Shown here: one piece after another, positions 4,992-10,566 of the stretch
Layout: every line of letters begins with the position of its first letter
Position numbering within the stretch: position 1 is the first letter of the stretch
Source of the DNA: Clostridia bacterium
Lineage (GTDB): Bacteria > Bacillota > Clostridia > Oscillospirales > CAG-272
Direction: 5' to 3'
Length of the DNA stretch: 10,566 bases
Assembly: GCA_017416885.1 (NCBI GenBank)
Contig: JAFQAM010000153.1
Coordinates: forward strand, 1-10,566
The notes under the pieces: generated by a model
Databases searched by the model: none
The model's input: the letters and a program-made list of their open reading frames with translations, nothing else
What the model was told of the DNA's origin: nothing
Program-made: the position numbers and the translations under genes

Positions 4992-6005
4992 ATGAAGCAA
5001 GAGGTTTGCGTTTTATTTGGTGGAAAAAGCGAGGAATATGAGGTATCGTTATCGTCTGCTTACAATGTTTTAGAAAATATTGATACGGACAGGTATGATG
5101 TATATAAAATCGGAATTACGCGTGAGGGAAGGTGGTTAATGTACGAGGGGGACAATGAAAGCATTTTAAATGACTGTTGGGAAAAGGATGCAAGCGAGGT
5201 ATTTATTGATTTTTCCACGGGATGTGTGGATAAATTGTCGCGTGGGACTGTATTTTTTCCTGTTATGCACGGAAGCTACTGTGAGGATGGACGGTTACAG
5301 GGGATATTTGAATCGTTAAATTTAAGGTATATTGGTTGTGACAGCTATTCCTCGTTTTTATGTATGGATAAGTATTTGACAAAGCTTATAGCAAGTGAGC
5401 TGAATGTCCCTACTGTGAATTATATTTTAGCTAAAAAGCATCGCTTTAATTTAGATAAAATTAAGAATGATGTTTTAAAATTGTCCTATCCTGTGTTTAT
5501 AAAGCCTACGCGGTCAGGCTCGTCAAGGGGGAGCAATATTGTAAATAATGAAAACGAGTTAATTTATGCGTTAGAGGATGCGTTTTGCTTTTCCGATACT
5601 GCTTTAATTGAGAAATTCATAAAAGCTACTGAGTGTGAAATTGGGGTTTTATCCACACAGGACGGTACTGTTTTCAGTCCCGTCGGCTCTCTGTCCTACG
5701 AGGGTGATTTTTACGGCTACACGGAAAAATACATAAATAAATGTACAAAATATGATATTCCCGCAGATATTTCCGTTACTGCCCGACAAAAAATTACAGA
5801 GTATGCCAAAATGCTTTTTGAATGTCTTGGATGCTATGGCATAAGCCGACTTGACTTTTTTGTTGATGGGGAAAATATATATTTTAACGAAATAAATACT
5901 ATGCCCGGCTTTACAGAGGAAAGCATGCTTCCTATGCTTTTTAAGAAAATCGGCTACTCGGTCAGTGACATAATAGATATTTTAATTAAAAACGCGAAAT
6001 TTTGA
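4992..6005 (+). CDS. ddl: D-alanine--D-alanine ligase (ATP-grasp; VanC/E/G-like features)
   Basis: 337 aa, normal length. Joins two D-amino acids with ATP to supply the terminal dipeptide of peptidoglycan precursors in the cytoplasm. Residues that align with E. coli DdlB are present: Glu15 (EEYEVSL), Lys171 (FIKP), Ser177 in SGSSRG, Tyr247 in the omega loop (TEKY, equivalent to Tyr216), Arg286/Asp288 (SRLDFF), Glu300, Asn302, and PGFTEES with Ser311. The Tyr in the omega loop argues against a D-Ala-D-Lac (VanA/B) ligase. Several stretches (EEYEVSL, GITREGRW, DGRLQGIFE, GCDSYSSFLCMDK) recall the VanC/E/G group as well as ordinary Ddl, so D-Ala-D-Ser activity cannot be excluded; no VanT or VanXY gene is nearby. 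Start chosen for GAGGTG 5 nt upstream. First gene of the right-hand operon. Confidence 0.93.
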   Translation: MKQEVCVLFGGKSEEYEVSLSSAYNVLENIDTDRYDVYKIGITREGRWLMYEGDNESILNDCWEKDASEVFIDFSTGCVDKLSRGTVFFPVMHGSYCEDGRLQGIFESLNLRYIGCDSYSSFLCMDKYLTKLIASELNVPTVNYILAKKHRFNLDKIKNDVLKLSYPVFIKPTRSGSSRGSNIVNNENELIYALEDAFCFSDTALIEKFIKATECEIGVLSTQDGTVFSPVGSLSYEGDFYGYTEKYINKCTKYDIPADISVTARQKITEYAKMLFECLGCYGISRLDFFVDGENIYFNEINTMPGFTEESMLPMLFKKIGYSVSDIIDILIKNAKF

Positions 6006-6042
6006 AAAATCTATTGAAATAACCTATATTTTTATATATAAT
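6002..6042 (+). promoter_or_regulatory. Two overlapping candidate promoters for murD
   Basis: TTGAAA (6002-6007) with TATATT (6025-6030), and TTGAAA (6014-6019) with TATAAT (6037-6042), each with a 17-bp spacer. The first -35 overlaps the ddl stop codon. The first would give a leader of about 20 nt, whereas the second would start inside the ribosome binding site and is less plausible. The stretch is very AT-rich, so chance matches are possible. Confidence 0.4.
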
Positions 6043-6056
6043 ATAATGAGGTTAAT

Positions 6057-7292
6057 ATGAAATCATTAGGTCTTATTGGCTTTGGCATATCTAATCAAGC
6101 GGTTTTTAATCATTTTAAGAATGATTTTAAAATCACTGTGCATAACCGCGATGAAATTCCCTTGCCAAGCATCGCTTACGCTTGCTTTGGTGACGGATAT
6201 TTAAATTGCAGTGAGGATATTGTTTTTCGTTCTCCCGGCGTTCGCCCCGACAAAATCAAGACAGGGAGTCCTGTATTTTGCGAATCAACCTACGCCTTGG
6301 ATAAAATAAAAGCCACAAAGCTTTGTATTACAGGCTCAGACGGAAAAACAACCACATCCACGCTGATTTATGAAATTTTGAAGCGCAAAAATGCTTTTTT
6401 AGGCGGTAATATCGGCGCGCCCTTAATTGATGCTATTTGTGGTGGCTATGACTTTATTGTCAGTGAGCTTTCCTCATTTCAATTAATGGATGCAAGTCCG
6501 ATTTGCGATGTTGCCATTATAATAGGAATTACGGAAAACCACCTGGATTATCATACCGATATGGCTGAATATATAAGCGCTAAGGAAAATCTGCTTAAAA
6601 ACGCAAAACGCATTATTTTAAATTATGATAATGAGATTTTAAGAAAGATAGGCAAAAAATACAAAAATACAGAGTATTTTTCCTTAGAGCAGCCTTGCGA
6701 TGCATATATCTGTGACGGATATTTTTGCGTTAAAAACAAAAAGCTTTTTTCTGTCGATAAAATTAAGCTAAGGGGGAAATTCAATCTATTAAATGTGTTA
6801 GCTGCAATTTTGGCTACATACAGCTATGCAAATGATACCGAAATTGAAAATGCGATTTGCTCATTTAAGGGAGTTAAGCACAGGCTTGAGCTTGTAAGAG
6901 AGCTTAACGGAATAAAATTTTATAATTCCTCAATTGACTCTACGCCCTCTCGCACTGCTGCAACATTATCTGCCTTTGATATAAGCAAATGCGTTGTAAT
7001 TTTAGGCGGCAGCGACAAAAATTTGTCCTATGATATTTTAGGCGAGCATTTAAAGGATGCAAAAGCTATTTTAATTATGGGCGAAAATAAGCAAAAGCTT
7101 TTAGATGCGCTTAATAAATGTGTCAACAAAATTTATGTAGTAAATAATTTAAGCGAGGCTGTAAAAATCGGCTTTAGCTTATGCAAAAAAGATGATTGTC
7201 TTATTTTGTCCCCTGCATCTTGCAGCTTTGATATGTACGAAAATTACATAGCAAGAGGCAACGATTTTACAAGGCTGATTAATAATTTATAA
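6057..7292 (+). CDS. murD: UDP-N-acetylmuramoyl-L-alanine--D-glutamate ligase
   Basis: 411 aa, somewhat shorter than the usual 440-460, mainly in the N-terminal UDP-binding domain. Adds D-Glu to UDP-MurNAc-L-Ala with ATP in the cytoplasm. Visible Mur-ligase landmarks: N-terminal GFGISN (8-13), P-loop GSDGKTT (93-99), SELSSFQL (136-143), NHLDYH (161-166), SAKENLL with the likely carbamylated Lys176, HRLE (275-278), NSSIDSTPSRT (290-300), LGGSDK (316-321) and the C-terminal SPASCSFDMYENYIARG (385-401). GAGG lies 5 nt before the ATG. It follows ddl after 51 bp in the same direction, so both cell-wall ligases are probably co-expressed, with a possible internal promoter. Confidence 0.96.
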   Translation: MKSLGLIGFGISNQAVFNHFKNDFKITVHNRDEIPLPSIAYACFGDGYLNCSEDIVFRSPGVRPDKIKTGSPVFCESTYALDKIKATKLCITGSDGKTTTSTLIYEILKRKNAFLGGNIGAPLIDAICGGYDFIVSELSSFQLMDASPICDVAIIIGITENHLDYHTDMAEYISAKENLLKNAKRIILNYDNEILRKIGKKYKNTEYFSLEQPCDAYICDGYFCVKNKKLFSVDKIKLRGKFNLLNVLAAILATYSYANDTEIENAICSFKGVKHRLELVRELNGIKFYNSSIDSTPSRTAATLSAFDISKCVVILGGSDKNLSYDILGEHLKDAKAILIMGENKQKLLDALNKCVNKIYVVNNLSEAVKIGFSLCKKDDCLILSPASCSFDMYENYIARGNDFTRLINNL

Positions 7293-7326
7293 TCATAAAT
7301 ACAACGGAATATAAAGGAATAGGAAA

Positions 7327-8355
7327 ATGGAAGAAATCAAAAAAATTTTAAAGACTCTTTGTGATTGTCCCACTGTTTCAAGCAGTGAAACCACTGAGTT
7401 TAAGAAAATAAATGAGCTTTGCGCTCCGTACTTTGATTTGATTGAATGCGACAATGTTGGAAATATTATTCTGACTAAGCTTTCAGGCAAGGACGATGCA
7501 AAAAAGCTTTACATAGATGCCCATTTTGATGTTATCGGCTTAATGGTAAATAAAATCCACAAAAACGGATTTTTGTCCGTTTGCAATATTGGCGGTGTTG
7601 ATGCAAGAATTTTACCGTCAAGCGAGGTAACTATTCACGGCAAAAAGGATATTTACGGCGTTGTGGTATCTACTCCGCCCCATTTAAAGGGTGACGATAA
7701 ATCAGTGCCGAAAATCGACAAAATTCTTATTGACACAGGCTTCAAGGACGATACCGTAAAGGATTTTGTTTCTATCGGCGATTTAATCACTGTTAAGGGC
7801 GAATATATGGAAACGCAAAACGGATATATAGTTTCATCATATCTTGATAACCGTTCCTGTGGCGCTGCCTGTATTCACGCGCTTATGAATACTGAAAGAA
7901 AAGACCTTGAATATGATGTTTATTTAGCAATTTCCGCTTGTGAGGAAACGGGCAAAATGCTATCAAGGACTGCTCTATTCAATATTGAGCCTGATATTGT
8001 TATTACAACAGATGTTAATTTTGCCCGTGAACCCGATATTGAAAAAAGACATTCAATTGAATGCAGGAAGGGTCCGAGCGTTGATATTTCCACGCTTACA
8101 GACAGAGACCTGTCCCGTTCAATTATCCGTTTGGCTAAGGAAAACGGTATTCCCTGTCAGGTGGTGGTTGAGCCAATGGGCACAGGCACAAACAATGACG
8201 CATTAGCAATTACAGGCAAGGGCGCAAGATATGCGGTGCTTAGCTTACCGTTAAAATCTATGCATACCACCTGTGAAAGCGTAAATTTAGAGGATGTATT
8301 AAGCCTTAGCAAGCTTTTATCATTAATTGCAAAAACAAAGGAGAGCCAGCTATGA
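7327..8355 (+). CDS. M42-family metallo-aminopeptidase (paralogue 1)
   Basis: 342 aa, typical length. M42 (glutamyl aminopeptidase / FrvX-YsdC / TET) enzymes are cytoplasmic di-metal peptidases that trim short peptides, usually as dodecamers. Ligands and catalytic residues are all present: His66 and Asp68 (AHFDVIG), bridging Asp174 (LDNRSCG), catalytic Glu206 and metal Glu207 (CEETG), Asp229 (TTDVN), His313 (MHTT). It is the most divergent of the three paralogues here: LDNRS replaces the LDDR-I/V-G form and the EE motif is followed by TGK, so substrate preference may differ. AAAGGA lies 8 nt before the ATG. It follows murD after 34 bp, and its TGA overlaps the next start codon. Confidence 0.92.
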   Translation: MEEIKKILKTLCDCPTVSSSETTEFKKINELCAPYFDLIECDNVGNIILTKLSGKDDAKKLYIDAHFDVIGLMVNKIHKNGFLSVCNIGGVDARILPSSEVTIHGKKDIYGVVVSTPPHLKGDDKSVPKIDKILIDTGFKDDTVKDFVSIGDLITVKGEYMETQNGYIVSSYLDNRSCGAACIHALMNTERKDLEYDVYLAISACEETGKMLSRTALFNIEPDIVITTDVNFAREPDIEKRHSIECRKGPSVDISTLTDRDLSRSIIRLAKENGIPCQVVVEPMGTGTNNDALAITGKGARYAVLSLPLKSMHTTCESVNLEDVLSLSKLLSLIAKTKESQL

Positions 8356-9398
8356 ATGAATTATTTGATTTACTGAAAAAGCTATCCTTGGAGTTTGGTC
8401 CGACAGGATATCACAAGCCTGTTTATAATGCAATTAAAGAGGAGCTTAAGGATTATAGCCACAAATTTGAGTCTTATACCGATAAGGCGGGAGCATATAT
8501 TGTTCGATTTGCAAATGAGGACAAGCCAAAATTAATGGTCAGCGCGCATATGGATGAGGTTGGCTTTATGGTGACTGAGATTTGCGATAACGGACGGCTT
8601 CGCTTTGGAAATGTTGGCGGAATTGACCCTATTGTTATGTCATCAAAGAGAGTTATTTCCGAAAACGGAATAAAGGGCGCTATAATTTCCAAGCCTATAC
8701 ATTTACAGTCAGCGGAGGAAAGAAAAGCGGTAACCAAGCCAAGTGATATGTACATAGATATTGGCTGTGACACAAAAGAGGATGCTGAAAAATATGTGAT
8801 GCTTGGCGACCTTTTCACATTTATTTCAGACTATACCGAGTTTGGCGACGGCTTTATTAAAGGCAAGGCGCTTGATGACCGTATCGGTTGCGCTATAATG
8901 TGTCATACAATCAAGGAAATTTGCAGAAATGACCTTGAATTAAATTATGATTTATATTTTGCATTTACTACTCGCGAGGAAATCGGATATTCGGGCGCGT
9001 TTTTAGCAGCTGAGCAAATTCAGCCTGAGTATGGGTTTATAATTGAGTCAACTGCTGTTGGCGATATTCACGGCGCGCCAAGCGAAAAGCGCGTATCTAC
9101 GCTTGGAAACGGCGGTACTGTTTCATTTGCGGACAGAGGCACTATATATGATAGAAGCTTCACCAATCATATTATGGATGTATGCAAGAAAAACGAAATA
9201 AAATATCAGATTAAGCAATATGTATCGGGCGGAAATGACTCATCCTGTATTCAAAAAAGCGCATACGGCACTAAGGTTGCGGTTATGTCCTGTCCATCAA
9301 GATATATTCACTCTGCATCTAATGTTGTACATAGAGATGATATTGAGAGTATTTATCGCGTGCTTATGTGTTTGATAAATACAGGATATAGGATGTAG
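8352..9398 (+). CDS. M42-family metallo-aminopeptidase (paralogue 2)
   Basis: 348 aa. Same family with a complete active site: His66 and Asp68 (AHMDEVG), Asp175 (LDDRIG), Glu209/Glu210 (REEIG), an acidic Glu232 (IIEST) at the fifth ligand position, and His320 (YIHSAS). The start overlaps the previous stop as ATGA, with AAAGGAG (8337-8343) inside the previous gene, which indicates translational coupling. The last codons are encoded by the GGATATA/GGATGTA heptad tract: ACA-GGA-TAT-AGG-ATG-TAG gives TGYRM and the stop. The natural 3' end has therefore probably been replaced or shifted by the repeat, though the catalytic domain is intact. Confidence 0.93.
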   Translation: MNELFDLLKKLSLEFGPTGYHKPVYNAIKEELKDYSHKFESYTDKAGAYIVRFANEDKPKLMVSAHMDEVGFMVTEICDNGRLRFGNVGGIDPIVMSSKRVISENGIKGAIISKPIHLQSAEERKAVTKPSDMYIDIGCDTKEDAEKYVMLGDLFTFISDYTEFGDGFIKGKALDDRIGCAIMCHTIKEICRNDLELNYDLYFAFTTREEIGYSGAFLAAEQIQPEYGFIIESTAVGDIHGAPSEKRVSTLGNGGTVSFADRGTIYDRSFTNHIMDVCKKNEIKYQIKQYVSGGNDSSCIQKSAYGTKVAVMSCPSRYIHSASNVVHRDDIESIYRVLMCLINTGYRM

Positions 9399-9504
9399 GA
9401 TATAGGATATAGGGTGGCTACATTGTCGGGCTTCTTTAAGGCTTGTTTCAAATCAGGTCATTATCTAATTTCCCTATATCCTATCCCCTATACCCTATCC
9501 CCTA
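9384..9504. repeat. Heptad-bounded spacer element (GGATATA type) between two peptidase genes
   Basis: The left arm (9384-9414) is GGATATA, GGATGTA, GGATATA, GGATATA, GGG. The right arm (9472-9504), read on the minus strand, is GGGGATA, GGGTATA, GGGGATA, GGATATA, GGG. The arms are inverted and enclose about 57 bp with no gene. The left arm overlaps the stop codon of the upstream gene and the right arm ends 8 bp before the AAAGGAG (9513-9519) of the downstream gene. If transcribed, the arms could fold into a long imperfect stem between the two cistrons. Confidence 0.88.
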
Positions 9505-9527
9505 ATTTTGACAAAGGAGAAAACCAT

Positions 9528-10469
9528 ATGTTTGACACACTAAAAAAACTAATGCTCACACCATCAATGTCCGGAAGAGAGGACAAAATTAGAGCTTTAA
9601 TAAAAAAGGAAATTGAGAGCTACTGTGATGAGGTAGCAATTGACAATTTAGGCAATTTAATTGCGCATAAGAAGGGCAACGGCAAGAAAATTATGCTTTG
9701 CGCCCATATGGATGAAATCGGATTTTTTGTAACAAGCATTGACGATAGCGGATTTATCCGTATAGCTCCCATTGGCGGTATTAACTATCTATACTCAGCT
9801 TACACTGAGGTAGTTTCCGAAAACGGCGTACACGGTGTGCTTGTGCCTTCCTCTAAGGATGGCGTGCCAAAGGCTGAGGACCTTTATATTGATATTGGCG
9901 CAAAGGACAAAAAGTCTGCTGAAAAGGTAGTTACCATTGGCGATTTCTTTGTTTACAAGCCGAAAATCAGAAGGCTTCAGGGTAACAGATACATTGGCAG
10001 ACCCTTTGACGATAGAGTTGGCTGCGCGATTTTGATTGAGGCCATTAAGACAATTAAGAAGCCGCAAAATGACCTTTATTTTGTATTCAGCGTACAAGAG
10101 GAGGTTGGCTCAAGAGGAAGCAAGCCTGTTTCCTTCTCTATTGCTCCCGATATAGGTATTGCTCTTGATGTTACAGGCACAGGAGATAAGCTTGGCTCAT
10201 CTGCTATGGAAGTAAAATTGGGCAAGGGCTGCGCTATTAAAATTAAGGATTCGGGTGTAATTTGTGATATTGACACAGTTAAGAAAATGCGTGAAATTGC
10301 CAAGGAAGCAAAAATCAAGTATCAGGACGAAATTTTAACATACGGCGGCACAGACGCGTCAATGATGCAAATTGCAGGTAATGGCGCAAGAGTTGGCGCA
10401 ATTTCCATTCCGTCAGCATTTATCCACACAGGCGTGGAGATGATTGATATGGGAGATGTGAAAGAGTAG
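9528..10469 (+). CDS. M42-family metallo-aminopeptidase (paralogue 3), C-terminally short
   Basis: 313 aa from ATG 9528. This start has AAAGGAG 8 nt upstream and aligns with the N-terminus of the family; the frame stays open to 9414, but that part is translated repeat. All active-site residues are present: His60 and Asp62 (AHMDEIG), Asp161 (FDDRVG), Glu191/Glu192 (QEEVG), Asp214 (ALDVTG), His300 (FIHTGVE). It is closest in motif style to canonical YsdC/FrvX enzymes. After EMIDMGDVKE the frame stops (TAG), about 15-20 residues earlier than its two neighbours, so the usual last helix is missing. No single-base shift restores a plausible helix. It may be a recent truncation or a tolerated short form. 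Confidence 0.9.
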   Translation: MFDTLKKLMLTPSMSGREDKIRALIKKEIESYCDEVAIDNLGNLIAHKKGNGKKIMLCAHMDEIGFFVTSIDDSGFIRIAPIGGINYLYSAYTEVVSENGVHGVLVPSSKDGVPKAEDLYIDIGAKDKKSAEKVVTIGDFFVYKPKIRRLQGNRYIGRPFDDRVGCAILIEAIKTIKKPQNDLYFVFSVQEEVGSRGSKPVSFSIAPDIGIALDVTGTGDKLGSSAMEVKLGKGCAIKIKDSGVICDIDTVKKMREIAKEAKIKYQDEILTYGGTDASMMQIAGNGARVGAISIPSAFIHTGVEMIDMGDVKE

Positions 10470-10566
10470 CTTAAATTAACTATCGCTATTTGTAATAAAT
10501 TATAGTGCGCCTTTTAAAACTAAATTTGCTCCGGTTCCCCAAAAATTCATACGAATTTTTGCGGGG
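10470..10566. other. Non-coding tail with repeat fragments and a stem-loop at the window edge
   Basis: No terminator with a U-tract is visible after the last gene. TCGCTATTTGTAA just downstream of the truncated stop is the reverse complement of 4749-4761 in the divergent spacer, so dispersed repeat sequence begins here. At 10537-10566, CCCC-AAAAATTC, loop ATAC, GAATTTTT-GC-GGGG forms a stem with a 2-nt bulge. It resembles the other short-loop dyads and may continue past the window. Confidence 0.5.

Noticed and set aside
4992..6005. Vancomycin-resistance (van) gene cluster
   Set aside because: No vanT, vanXY, vanRS or vanW-like gene is next to the ligase; it is followed by murD and peptidases, which fits a housekeeping wall operon.
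7327..9398. Endoglucanase (M42 proteins are sometimes annotated as cellulase M)
   Set aside because: The di-metal peptidase ligands (AHxD, LD[DN]R, EExG, acidic ligand, His) are all visible and no glycosidase signature is seen, so the cellulase label is a legacy name.
9414..9527. N-terminal extension of M42 paralogue 3 starting at ATG 9414
   Set aside because: The extension translates the heptad repeats and spacer, has no homology to the family, and lacks a good ribosome binding site, whereas ATG 9528 has AAAGGAG and matches the family N-terminus.

Overview
The window looks like chromosomal DNA from a low-GC Gram-positive bacterium, most likely a gut-type member of the Clostridia. The signs are AAAGGAG-type ribosome binding sites, near-consensus sigma-A promoters (TTGACA-17-TATAAT), intrinsic terminators with long U-tracts, a tRNA with encoded CCA, a Sec/lipobox lipoprotein with InlB-type repeats, and Firmicutes-like Ddl, MurD and M42 peptidase sequences. 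No finer taxonomic call is possible from this window. No phage, transposase or plasmid gene is present.

Left half (1-4565), all on the minus strand. In order of transcription from right to left: a tRNA-Thr(GGU) with its own promoter and terminator; a YhcC/YtqA-type radical SAM protein (TIGR01212); two tandem paralogues of a DUF4886-like SGNH hydrolase, each with its own promoter; and the 5' part of a secreted lipoprotein that runs off the left edge.

Right half (4992-10469), all on the plus strand, is a likely operon. It holds ddl (D-Ala-D-Ala or related ligase) and murD (D-Glu ligase of peptidoglycan precursor synthesis), followed by three different M42-family metallo-aminopeptidases. The first two peptidases overlap by ATGA. 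The second and third are separated by a repeat element. The third lacks the usual C-terminal helix.

The most unusual content is between the genes. Almost every spacer at the end of a transcription unit is built from 7-bp tandem repeats of two sequence types: GYNGYYA (for example GTGGTCA and GCCGTCA) and GGATRTA. These begin within 0-4 bases of, or inside, the stop codon of four genes, and often form inverted pairs around a cargo. The cargo is either an intrinsic terminator or an array of tiny hairpins with 3-nt loops (GAA, GCA, AAA). In the arrays the stem sequences change in a compensated way while the linkers stay constant. Three array units contain the exact heptamer GCGAAGC, known from biophysical work as an exceptionally stable DNA mini-hairpin. 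The heptad elements also mark the exact edges of the duplicated SGNH gene-plus-promoter units. The layout therefore resembles genes held between short repetitive joints. I see no gene in the window that would mobilise these repeats.
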